NCBI GenBank assembly: GCA_039919885.1
Contig: JBDSEV010000091.1
Coordinates: 1 to 64,000, forward strand
Direction: 5' to 3'
DNA length: 64,000 bases
From: JACMLD01 sp039919885
Lineage (GTDB): Bacteria; Bacteroidota; Bacteroidia; Chitinophagales; Chitinophagaceae
Shown here in pieces: positions 35,956-43,870 of the stretch. The position numbers were made by a program, and so were the translations under genes. The stretch's first letter is position 1; each line of letters starts with the position of its first letter. The notes beneath the pieces were generated by a model. It was not told where the DNA came from. It did no database searches and worked only from the letters and a program-made list of their open reading frames with translations.

Positions 35956-36939
35956 TCATGCAGGCACAGCTTCCGGTTTATCCTGTTTAAATGCTGCCCT
36001 GGGCTGAAGACCCAACAGATCAAACATGGCCATGTCTTCATCAAAAGAAGGATTGGGGGTGGTCAGCAATTTATCGCCGGCAAAAATAGAATTGGCTCCG
36101 GCCATGAAACACATTGCTTGTTCTGCAATACTCATTTCTGTTCTTCCGGCACTTAGGCGCACCATGGTTTGCGGCATCAGTATTCGCGCGGTTGCAATCA
36201 TGCGAACCATATCCCAAATGTCAACTTTCTTGTTGTCCTGCAGCGGAGTTCCTTTCACACGCACCAGTGCGTTGATGGGAACGCTTTCGGGATGCCTGGG
36301 CAGGTTACACAGGGTAAACAACATGCCTACCCGATCTTCGTGGGTTTCGCCCAGACCAATGATACCGCCACTGCAAACGCTGATGCCGGCATTCCGGACA
36401 TTGTCAAGGGTTTGGAGGCGATCAGTATACGTCCGGGTCGTAATCACATCCGAATAATGTTCTTCAGAAGTATCAATATTATGATTGTACGCATACAATC
36501 CTGCATCGTGCAATTTTTTTGCCTGTCCTTCGGTAAGCATTCCCATTGTACAACATACCTCCATTCCTAATGTATTCACGCCCTTTACCATTTCAATAAC
36601 CCGGTCAAAGTCGCGGTTATCGCGCACCTCACGCCAAGCCGCACCCATACAAAACCTGGTAGAGCCGGCTGCTTTTGCTTTAGCGGCGTAGTCCATCACA
36701 TCTGCAACCTGCATCAGTGCCTGCACATTTACGCCCGTATTGTACCTGGCGGCCTGTGGGCAATAAGCGCAATCCTCGCTACAGCCGCCTGTTTTAATGG
36801 ACAACAGAGTACAAACTTGTACCTCGGCCGTATTGTGGTGTTTACGGTGTACAGTGGCAGCCTGGTAGATGAGTTCCAGTAAGGGCGTGTTATAGATAAT
36901 GGTTATTTGTTGTTTGGTCCAGCCGTTTTGCTTATTCAT
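35956..36939 (-). CDS. bioB: Biotin synthase
   Basis: BioB is a radical SAM enzyme that inserts sulfur into dethiobiotin to make biotin. The radical SAM cluster motif is GGCSEDCAYC with Cys53, Cys57 and Cys60. The second cluster ligands lie in FCMGAAWRE and EVCCTMG, and a late Arg is present in MVRLSAGR. Further family marks are YNHNIDTSEEHY, GGIIGLGET and NALVRVKGTPL. The 327-residue length is normal. The other bio genes are not adjacent, so the pathway is scattered in this genome or lies elsewhere. ATG start at 36939. Confidence 0.97.
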   Translation of the reverse strand: MNKQNGWTKQQITIIYNTPLLELIYQAATVHRKHHNTAEVQVCTLLSIKTGGCSEDCAYCPQAARYNTGVNVQALMQVADVMDYAAKAKAAGSTRFCMGAAWREVRDNRDFDRVIEMVKGVNTLGMEVCCTMGMLTEGQAKKLHDAGLYAYNHNIDTSEEHYSDVITTRTYTDRLQTLDNVRNAGISVCSGGIIGLGETHEDRVGMLFTLCNLPRHPESVPINALVRVKGTPLQDNKKVDIWDMVRMIATARILMPQTMVRLSAGRTEMSIAEQAMCFMAGANSIFAGDKLLTTPNPSFDEDMAMFDLLGLQPRAAFKQDKPEAVPA

Positions 36940-37034
36940 TAACCGGTATTTAAAGGCGAATGTATAAATTAATGCTTAAAAACGCTCATTTTAAGGTACT
37001 GATGCTTGACCGAAGTAAAAGATTGACAGCAAGT

Positions 37035-38519
37035 CTATTTTTTGTCCTTTAAATAAATCATGCTATCCTGCAGCAGTGGCAGGTGTTGTTTGAACAGATC
37101 ATTTAAAACTATTCTAAATTGATTTACCCCGCTCACATTACTGTAGAATAAAGTGTTTTTTTTTCCGGGATAATATACCGCATTCAGGTTCTGAAAATAG
37201 AAAACAGGAAAAGCAAGATCAGTCGGCGGCCTGAATCCGTGATCGCCCATCAAAATTATCACCGCCTGATCATTTGTGACAGTGCGGATGGTTTCAATAA
37301 TATCGATTATAACCAGGTTCGTATAATAAAGGTAGTTGACATAAGCTTTGGTAGAAGATGTTTCAGCATCACCCATCATTTTCTGGACATTGACCTGCCG
37401 CTTCTGTTTATCCATATAAAAAGGTGCATGCGGCATAAGCAGGTGTCCATATACAAATCTCGGCGTATTCGATTTTTTATGTGCCGATTTTTTAATAAGA
37501 TCTATACCCAGTTGTATATTGTCAAAACGTTCATTGTATTTGCCGGTCATAAGGCCCCAGTTTATCTTTTTCTGCAGAAATCTCCAGCCAATATCATTCA
37601 AAACTACATTTACAAATGTTCTTTGTGTAATAAGGCGGCTGCGCGGACTTGCCAAATTATCTTCCAGGACCGCTTTGTTATCCCCCTCAAAATCAAAAAT
37701 TGAAATTCCTTCCACCTGGTAGCCCTCGCTTTTAAAAAAAGCAACCACTTTGTTATTACGGATAAGTCTTTCAGCATGCAGGTAATCCTGAAAAACCAGT
37801 GCATTAGGATCCGAAATGCTGAGGTAAGACATGTTCAGAATGGACGCCATTGAAAACTGTGTCCAGTTATAATTGGAAACACTTTGTTGCTGGATATTAA
37901 ATCCTTTCCCGGTAAGAAACGTATCGAGTTGGCTGTTATCATATCCATACTCCTTCTTTAATGATGCACTGCTGCCGTATTCATCAAAAACCAAAAAATA
38001 AACATCTGGTTTTGCACAACTATCGCAGGGTTGCACTGCTGCGCCATTAAGAAGAACCACCCTGTTTGGAGACTTTTCAAATGCCCGATAGAGCAGGACA
38101 ATTATATCTGAAATTATAAAAAACACTATTATTAAATTCAGGTATGCCGTTAATTTTATAAATGGGTATTTCTTTCTGAAGACCACTATTAAACATGCTC
38201 CTGCTGTTATCATAAGGAATGGAAGAACAAAGACATAGCGTGTGAAGAAACTTTCCGGTATAATTTTCTTCATAAGCCCATGAAGAGCTGGAAAAAAAAA
38301 GTTAATGGCCAATAGCAAAAACACTGACGCGGCTGCCCTGTTTGTATTTCTATAAATGACTACAAAAATAAAAAACAACACAATCGCAAATGTTAAATAT
38401 TTTGCTGCCTGCAGCAGTATGACATCTATACCAATGAAAGAAAAATTACCATCGCAGGCATGTATTACAAAAAAAAGAGGCAATAAAAAAATATGATATG
38501 GATACTTTTTAAACCTCAT
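37035..38519 (-). CDS. Membrane sulfatase/LtaS-like hydrolase or transferase
   Basis: The 494-residue protein has four or five N-terminal transmembrane helices (residues about 8-155) and a periplasmic alkaline-phosphatase-fold domain. Metal-site marks are VYFLVFDEYGS (first Asp/Glu) and AVIILMGDHGFR (Asp-His). SNYNWTQFSMASILNMSYLS probably holds the nucleophile Thr or Ser, and FVYGHLLMPHAPFYMD matches the H-x4-PHxP block of this group. Such enzymes cut or transfer sulfate, phosphate or phosphoglycerol groups on lipids or glycans. It is the last gene of the seven-gene directon, one base after a possible 52-residue ORF, and two genes after the kinase-like/methyltransferase fusion. Confidence 0.82.
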   Translation of the reverse strand: MRFKKYPYHIFLLPLFFVIHACDGNFSFIGIDVILLQAAKYLTFAIVLFFIFVVIYRNTNRAAASVFLLLAINFFFPALHGLMKKIIPESFFTRYVFVLPFLMITAGACLIVVFRKKYPFIKLTAYLNLIIVFFIISDIIVLLYRAFEKSPNRVVLLNGAAVQPCDSCAKPDVYFLVFDEYGSSASLKKEYGYDNSQLDTFLTGKGFNIQQQSVSNYNWTQFSMASILNMSYLSISDPNALVFQDYLHAERLIRNNKVVAFFKSEGYQVEGISIFDFEGDNKAVLEDNLASPRSRLITQRTFVNVVLNDIGWRFLQKKINWGLMTGKYNERFDNIQLGIDLIKKSAHKKSNTPRFVYGHLLMPHAPFYMDKQKRQVNVQKMMGDAETSSTKAYVNYLYYTNLVIIDIIETIRTVTNDQAVIILMGDHGFRPPTDLAFPVFYFQNLNAVYYPGKKNTLFYSNVSGVNQFRIVLNDLFKQHLPLLQDSMIYLKDKK

Positions 38520-38520
38520 G

Positions 38521-38679
38521 CTACAGTAATAGTTTTAGAAAAAATATTATCCAGACTGCTCCCTTATCCGCCGGTCTCATTTCTCCATCAACAGGATTAA
38601 TAGGCAAAACCGAAATGCAGGGAAGCTGCTCCACTTCGTTAATATAGGGAATTGAAATGGCTGGCTTTGCCGTGGGCAT
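38521..38679 (-). CDS. Possible 52-residue small protein upstream of the sulfatase-like gene
   Basis: An ATG at 38679 opens a frame of 52 codons that ends TAG at 38521, with one base before the ATG of the sulfatase-like gene (TAGCATG). The peptide starts MPTAKPAISIPYINEVEQ, has a polar middle (NPVDGEMRPADKG) and ends in a hydrophobic tail (AVWIIFFLKLLL) that could insert in a membrane. No family is recognised. The tight junction with the next gene and the tidy hydrophobic C-terminus favour a real coding region or a leader peptide; chance is not excluded. Confidence 0.4.
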   Translation of the reverse strand: MPTAKPAISIPYINEVEQLPCISVLPINPVDGEMRPADKGAVWIIFFLKLLL

Positions 38680-38749
38680 AATTAGTTTTAAATGTCATTT
38701 GTGCAAAATAAAACTGAAATTAACTGCAAACTAAAATTTTGTTAACTTC

Positions 38750-40132
38750 CTACAACAATGCCTCCCTGGGTTTCATTAAAAAAAGCACCCTGTTTGTTCC
38801 CGGCACCACAGTTTGTTTTTGAATTTCAAATTTATTTTTAAACGCTTTTATAAAACACTGTTCGCTGTAATTGCTGAATACATCTACCCTGTCACGCAAC
38901 AATAACTGCACCCTTGGATCCTCTTTCGGAATAAATTCTACAATAAACGTATCGGCAAGCCTACTAAACAGTGCTGCAATCTGCTGCAAAGGAATATTTT
39001 TTCCAATGGCAAGGTGATGCACAAGTGCGAGTGCCATGCCAATATGAGCATGGGCCCGCCCCATGAAAGCAGATCTTTCTCCATTATTCCATCCGATAGA
39101 TGGCGAAGGATTGGTAATATCGACAACGAGTGGCAAGAGATTCCGTATATTTTTTCCTTTGCACGCTTTATATAAAGTATCAACACAAGCCTCATCCGCA
39201 TCCACTGCAATGGTTGATTTACCCATAGCAGCGGCTACTATTGAAAACAAACCCGTGTTGGTGCCAATATCCAGCACTGTTTTTCCGGGCAAATCTTTTA
39301 ACCAGCTTTCAACTATCTTCATTTTCGCCGAAGCATATTCGTTACTGAGTATCGTTTCATCATAATAATTGTTCCATTTTGTAAGCGCTGAACGAAGCGA
39401 CAAAGAACTTACAAATGCGTAAAGGTTGCTGATAATATTCAATAATTTCTGCTGCGAAAAAGGAGCGGTTTTTTTTTGCATGCCCTGTCCCGGCGCGCCC
39501 AGCAAGCCCGGGAGCATGATATGCATGAAAACATTTACATTAAATGCACTTTTAAAAGGAAGCAGTTTTGAAATTAGCTGCAGGGGAACACCATCCGGAT
39601 AAACCTGGAAAGTTTTCAGCAAATCCGCCCCTTTGTACCTGGCTATCAGTAACGGCCCGAGAAAACATTCCACAAACTGGCGATACGCTACCCAAGGTTT
39701 GGTTGCATCGTATTTTTCAAATGACAAAGTATCTATAAAAATGGGGGCGCCGTCAATAAATTGTATATTAAAAGGAGTGGCATCCTTGAGAATCATACCA
39801 TGCGCAATGGATGTTTTTACGAGTTCAAGGGTAAGCAAGGCCGCATCCTTCCATTGAGAAAAGCACCATTCATACGGATAAGAAATAAAAGACAATTGTT
39901 GGGGAAGGAGGGTATTATACCATTGCGGCATTCCCGTAATGTTACTGCCGAATTCTGTATGGGACAGCATTTTTTTTTCTCGTGCAAGCAACCCGTAGAG
40001 TCCGCTGCTTTTCAATAATTCATAATCAGCAGCGTAGACCTGGTTTACCTGCCGGTAGAATTTTCCTTCGTGGTCAAAAATAAACCCTGATGGATCCCGG
40101 AAAGAAGCCGGATGTTGCTGGTTACTTATCAT
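38750..40132 (-). CDS. Kinase-like/SAM-dependent methyltransferase fusion
   Basis: The ATG at 40132 gives 460 residues; an upstream TTG at 40177 would add 15. The N-terminal half (about 1-250) starts FRDPSGFIFDHEGKFYRQVN and holds HGMILKDATPFNIQFIDG followed by IFIDTLSFE, which looks like the catalytic D-x4-N loop and metal-binding Asp of a protein- or aminoglycoside-kinase fold. The C-terminal half (about 285-460) is a class I methyltransferase: KTVLDIGTNTGLFSIVAA (motif I) and STIAVDADEACV (motif II). The start overlaps the 59-residue membrane protein by 11 bp, so the two are cotranslated. The substrate is unknown; genes around it suggest an envelope glycan or lipid. Confidence 0.75.
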   Translation of the reverse strand: MISNQQHPASFRDPSGFIFDHEGKFYRQVNQVYAADYELLKSSGLYGLLAREKKMLSHTEFGSNITGMPQWYNTLLPQQLSFISYPYEWCFSQWKDAALLTLELVKTSIAHGMILKDATPFNIQFIDGAPIFIDTLSFEKYDATKPWVAYRQFVECFLGPLLIARYKGADLLKTFQVYPDGVPLQLISKLLPFKSAFNVNVFMHIMLPGLLGAPGQGMQKKTAPFSQQKLLNIISNLYAFVSSLSLRSALTKWNNYYDETILSNEYASAKMKIVESWLKDLPGKTVLDIGTNTGLFSIVAAAMGKSTIAVDADEACVDTLYKACKGKNIRNLLPLVVDITNPSPSIGWNNGERSAFMGRAHAHIGMALALVHHLAIGKNIPLQQIAALFSRLADTFIVEFIPKEDPRVQLLLRDRVDVFSNYSEQCFIKAFKNKFEIQKQTVVPGTNRVLFLMKPREALL

Positions 40133-40301
40133 TCCCTTCCTGGTTACCGGGCTGCTGCTCTTTTTTCTTCCCTCCAAAAAACATTTTTATCCTCAGCCAG
40201 ATGGTTTTAAAATAAAACGCAACCCCCAGTATAGCAGCAATGATAACCTGCACCAGGTAACTGCCACTGCCTGGATCAATATATAGAAGAAAGCTAGTCA
40301 T
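40122..40301 (-). CDS. 59-residue membrane protein with IDPGSGS motif
   Basis: This short gene is read from the ATG at 40301 to TAA at 40122. The protein opens MTSFLLYIDPGSGSYLVQ, has one strong transmembrane helix (VIIAAILGVAFYFKTIWL), then a basic segment (RIKMFFGGKKK) and a polar tail. I recognise the YIDPGSGS-x-helix-basic pattern from small hypothetical proteins in many bacteria, without a known function. Its start overlaps the stop of the M42 peptidase gene by one base (TGATG), and its end overlaps the methyltransferase fusion by 11 bp. The double overlap points to translational coupling and a shared job. Confidence 0.82.
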   Translation of the reverse strand: MTSFLLYIDPGSGSYLVQVIIAAILGVAFYFKTIWLRIKMFFGGKKKEQQPGNQEGNDK

Positions 40302-41407
40302 CAGAAATAACTGAGGTTGGTTGATGGGGTTAAAGTTAGCAAAGTTTCGTACATCAGCTGAATGGTTGTTTCGATATCTGATTTATGCAGCATTTCTACC
40401 GTTGTATGCATATACCTGAGCGGTATGGAAATCAATACCGACGGGCAACCGTCATTTGCATAGGCAAAAGAATCAGTATCGGTTCCGGTGCTTCTGCTGA
40501 GCGCCCGGAGTTGAAAGGGAATTTTTGATTTTGCAGCTACCCCCTGTACAATGTCCAGTAACTTATTGTGTATGGCAGGCGCATAGGCCAATGAAGGGCC
40601 CTTGCCACAGGCTATATCGCCTTCAACTACTTTATTAATCATGGGCGTTGTAGTATCATGGGTTACGTCCGTAACAATAGCAATGTTCGGCTTAATGCGC
40701 CTTGCAATCATTTCCGCACCGCGCAGGCCTACTTCCTCCTGCACCGCATTTACGATATATAAGCCATAGGGCAGTTTCTTTTTATTTTCTTTCAGCAGCC
40801 TGGCCACTTCTGCAATCATAAAACCACCCACGCGGTTATCGAATGCCCTTCCTATATAGAAATCATTGGCGAGCTCAGCAAATCCATCCTGGTAGGTAAC
40901 AACCGCACCGATATGAATACCCAGGTCTTCGATTTCCTTTTTATTTCTTGCGCCGGTATCTAAAAACAGGTTATCTACTTTAGGAATTTGTTCTTTCTCA
41001 GCGCCGCCCAGCCGGGTATGTATTGCGGGCCATCCAAATACAGCGGGTACGATGCCCTTTTTTCCGTGAATAAACACACGCTGTGCAGGCGCCACCTGGT
41101 GATCTACGCCCCCGTTACGCTTAAGGTAAAGCAGTCCTTCATTGTTTATATAGTTTACAAACCAGCTAATCTCATCCGCATGGGCTTCAATAACTACTTT
41201 AAAAGGAGCTTCCGGGTTGATGATGCCCACGGCCGTTCCATAGGGGTCTGTGTATTGCGCATCAACATACGGCTTCAAATAGTTCAGCCACAGCTTTTGG
41301 CCACTGCTTTCAAAGCCAACCGGGGAAGCATTGTTGATGTAATTTTTTAAAAAAGCCAGCGAAGTGTCGGTGATAACAGGTTTTCCTTTTTTAATTGCCT
41401 TGGCCAT
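40301..41407 (-). CDS. M42 family metallopeptidase
   Basis: The 368-residue cytosolic enzyme matches glutamyl aminopeptidase/endoglucanase (M42) proteins, which form large cocatalytic dizinc assemblies that trim peptides. Metal-binding and catalytic positions: VVIEAHADEISWFV (His, Asp), GRAFDNRVGG (bridging Asp), NAVQEEVGLRGA (catalytic Glu pair), IVTDVTHDTT (Asp) and YMHTTVEMLHKSD (His). The PA-like insert is HQVAPAQRVFIHGKKG. It starts with ATG at 41407, 39 bp after the UbiA-like gene, and its stop overlaps the start of the 59-residue membrane protein, so it belongs to the same directon even though its chemistry looks different. Confidence 0.93.
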   Translation of the reverse strand: MAKAIKKGKPVITDTSLAFLKNYINNASPVGFESSGQKLWLNYLKPYVDAQYTDPYGTAVGIINPEAPFKVVIEAHADEISWFVNYINNEGLLYLKRNGGVDHQVAPAQRVFIHGKKGIVPAVFGWPAIHTRLGGAEKEQIPKVDNLFLDTGARNKKEIEDLGIHIGAVVTYQDGFAELANDFYIGRAFDNRVGGFMIAEVARLLKENKKKLPYGLYIVNAVQEEVGLRGAEMIARRIKPNIAIVTDVTHDTTTPMINKVVEGDIACGKGPSLAYAPAIHNKLLDIVQGVAAKSKIPFQLRALSRSTGTDTDSFAYANDGCPSVLISIPLRYMHTTVEMLHKSDIETTIQLMYETLLTLTPSTNLSYF

Positions 41408-41445
41408 AATGTAATTACGTTAATGAATGTGTAGTCTCAAAAATA

Positions 41446-42291
41446 CTAAATATATACTATGATCATAATAAGCGCGGATAGCATCATCAGTCCGTCAAGG
41501 ACAAAATAATACAGGTAATCTGAAAAATTGCGCTTCGCATACGGGTACAAGCCGGCCACCGCAAACCCCGGCAACAACAATATAAAAACCCGCAATGCCG
41601 AAATGCCCGCGGTATAGGATAACAGGGTAGCGACTACAAACAAAAGCAGCGACCCCGCAAAAAGATTATTGATGCCCCGGGTATTGAAGCTGGTTATCAT
41701 ACTCCTGATACCATCTGCTTTATCGTCTTCCCGGTCGCGATAGTCAAATAAAATACAAATTGCATAAATGAGAAAAAAGCGGCTGCAGGCCAGCCAGGTA
41801 AATCCTGCATTCCACTCAGTGCCGGCAACCAGCAATGGCAATACCGTGGTTACATACATCCATACAAAAGATAGAAAGATTGTTTTGCCGACCGCAATCT
41901 TTCGAAGTGCAATAAAGATACGCTGCGGAATTTTTGGAGCAGAATAAAGAAACGTAACAAATGCGCCAAAGGCTATCGGCAACCAGTGCCTCCGAATCAG
42001 GAAAAAAGCAATACCCGCACCAATTAGTCCGCCAAGGTACAAGGCAAAATGCAGCCATTTATACCTCCGTGCCCATTTCAATCTTTCAGAGTGAGTTGCA
42101 GAATGCACCGTCAGCCACCAGTGGAAATTATAACTGCATACCGTAGAAAAGAAAACAAAATAATAAAAGGCTTTTGTAATGACCACCTGCGGGAACAGCA
42201 GCTGCACCTGGTACACCATGATAACCGCACAGCACGCGATGTAACAACTGCTGAATAGAAAAAAATTGAAAACACTTTTCAGTAGGTTCAC
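41446..42291 (-). CDS. UbiA-like membrane prenyltransferase homologue lacking the first Asp-rich motif
   Basis: The 281-residue protein is almost entirely hydrophobic, with eight or nine helices, in line with the UbiA superfamily. The second active-site motif is intact: FDYRDREDDKADGIRS (D-x2-D-x3-D then G-I-R). The first motif, usually N-D-x2-D-x3-D, is replaced by YNFHWWLTVHS with no Asp. If the family call is right, metal-diphosphate binding would be changed, so the enzyme may be inactive or use other chemistry. GTG at 42291 is the start; no ATG fits. It lies 30 bp after the lipoprotein gene and upstream of the M42 peptidase. Confidence 0.68.
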   Translation of the reverse strand: MNLLKSVFNFFLFSSCYIACCAVIMVYQVQLLFPQVVITKAFYYFVFFSTVCSYNFHWWLTVHSATHSERLKWARRYKWLHFALYLGGLIGAGIAFFLIRRHWLPIAFGAFVTFLYSAPKIPQRIFIALRKIAVGKTIFLSFVWMYVTTVLPLLVAGTEWNAGFTWLACSRFFLIYAICILFDYRDREDDKADGIRSMITSFNTRGINNLFAGSLLLFVVATLLSYTAGISALRVFILLLPGFAVAGLYPYAKRNFSDYLYYFVLDGLMMLSALIMIIVYI

Positions 42292-42320
42292 ACACAGGAT
42301 TACTACAAGTGAAAGAATAT

Positions 42321-42785
42321 TTAATCCCGGAGAACAATCACCTGGCCAGTGGAAACGGTATCACTCACATTTCCCGCCTTATCGTGTATCCATATTTGGA
42401 TATCGAGCGTGTCTGGCTGAAATCTTTGCGGAACCGAGCCCGGTATAGCAGGCGGATTGATGGCAGATTTTAAATGATCTTCATACCTTAATGCAAGGCC
42501 AATTTCACCCTTGTCATAATTGGGAAATTCAGGTATCCGGTATTTTATGGAGTCGCGCAGTGTGGCAGTCGTTTGTTTATTGAGCCTTATTTTCCTGAAG
42601 TAAAGCGTGTCGCTAATGTCACCCTCTTTATCAGTATAAGAAAGATTTATTTCGAGATCACCGCCCACAGGAATAGTGGCTCCACTCATCGATTTTAATT
42701 TAATCTGCGGCTTTGTTTGGAACTTATCTTTGCTGCATGCCAGCAGCACAGTAACCACAAAACCAACAATTAATAGTTTTTTCAT
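42321..42785 (-). CDS. Small lipoprotein with an Ig-like domain
   Basis: The ATG at 42785 gives 154 residues (MKKLLIVGFVVTVLLAC). LLAC is a lipobox, so the mature protein would be lipid-anchored at Cys. The rest is a single beta-sandwich-like domain with SYTDKEGDISDTLYFRKIRL, RYEDHLKS and WIHDKAGNVSDTV, a pattern seen in PKD/cadherin-like modules. No enzyme motif is present. It is the first gene of the minus-strand directon that ends at 37035, and its start is 28 bp from the divergent LuxE-like gene, so the two promoters overlap coding DNA. Confidence 0.75.
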   Translation of the reverse strand: MKKLLIVGFVVTVLLACSKDKFQTKPQIKLKSMSGATIPVGGDLEINLSYTDKEGDISDTLYFRKIRLNKQTTATLRDSIKYRIPEFPNYDKGEIGLALRYEDHLKSAINPPAIPGSVPQRFQPDTLDIQIWIHDKAGNVSDTVSTGQVIVLRD

Positions 42786-42813
42786 ACTCAAATGTTATCA
42801 ACAAATTTAGACG

Positions 42814-43815
42814 ATGCCCACTGAATTACCTAACATATCAGGTGAAGGGAATGATAAAATTTTCACAGTCCAACCAGGCAGTTTTAACGACCTGGCGCTC
42901 CAAACATACGCTTATCAGTACCAGCACAATACCATATACGCACAATACGCCAATGCAGTTGGCAGGCAACCGGAAAAAGTGATGTCGGCATCAGATATCC
43001 CCTTTCTTCCCATCCGCTTTTTTAAAACCCATACGGTAGTAACGGGCAGCTTTAAACCTGAAGCAATTTTTGAAAGTAGTGGCACCAGCCAAACGGTTAA
43101 CAGCCGGCATTTGGTGAAAAGCCTTGACTTGTATACGCAGAGCTTCCTGCAGGCATTTCACCAGTTTTACGGATCTGTGGCCGACTGGTGTATTATTGCG
43201 CTGCTGCCGTCTTACCTGGAACGAAGCAATTCCTCGCTGGTAGTAATGGCGGATGATCTGATAAAACGAAGCAATCATCCTGACAGCGGCTTTTACCTGT
43301 ATGAACATGATAAGCTGGCCGCGACTTTGCGGATGCTGGAAGCAAACAAACAAAAGACATTGTTGATAGGCGTTACGTTTGCCCTGCTGGATTTTGCGGA
43401 CACACATCACTTAAAGTTACAGCATACCGTGGTAATGGAAACCGGTGGCATGAAAGGCAGGCGCGAAGAGTGGACAAGGCAGCAAGTACACGATTTCCTA
43501 ACCGCGAGACTAGGCGTTTCGGCAATACATTCTGAATACGGAATGACTGAATTGTTATCGCAGGCTTATTCCAAAGACAACGGTGTTTTTTATTGCCCGC
43601 CCTGGATGCGGGTAACGCTCAGGGCCGATGATGACCCGCTGCAACCATCCGCATCAGACAACGGAATTATTAATGTAACAGACCTGGCCAATGTGTTTTC
43701 CTGCGCTTTTATTGCAACCGATGACGCCGGTAAAATTCACCCCGATGGTGGATTTGAGGTGATTGGCCGGACAGACAATTCGGACCTGCGGGGTTGCAGC
43801 CTGATGGTATTGTAA
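42814..43815 (+). CDS. LuxE-like acyl-protein synthetase
   Basis: The 333-residue protein belongs to the acyl-protein synthetase/LuxE group, relatives of adenylate-forming enzymes. Marks are IPFLPIRFFKTHTVVTG, FESSGTSQTVNSRH (phosphate-binding Ser/Thr-rich loop), VVMETGGMKGRREEW, AIHSEYGMTELLSQAYS, PWMRVTLR and FEVIGRTDNSDLRGC near the C-terminus. LuxE joins a fatty acid to the reductase LuxC in bioluminescence, but here there is no luxC or luxD nearby, so an activation role for another carboxylate is more likely. ATG at 42814. Divergent from the lipoprotein gene. Confidence 0.88.
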   Translation: MPTELPNISGEGNDKIFTVQPGSFNDLALQTYAYQYQHNTIYAQYANAVGRQPEKVMSASDIPFLPIRFFKTHTVVTGSFKPEAIFESSGTSQTVNSRHLVKSLDLYTQSFLQAFHQFYGSVADWCIIALLPSYLERSNSSLVVMADDLIKRSNHPDSGFYLYEHDKLAATLRMLEANKQKTLLIGVTFALLDFADTHHLKLQHTVVMETGGMKGRREEWTRQQVHDFLTARLGVSAIHSEYGMTELLSQAYSKDNGVFYCPPWMRVTLRADDDPLQPSASDNGIINVTDLANVFSCAFIATDDAGKIHPDGGFEVIGRTDNSDLRGCSLMVL

Positions 43816-43870
43816 CGCACAACAACCCCGGTTCGGCGCCGTTTGCTAAATGTGGTTTCCGAAAGCTCGA

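Noticed and set aside
36026..36457. 143-codon plus-strand ORF
   Set aside because: It is antisense to bioB, whose radical SAM motifs make the minus strand the coding one.
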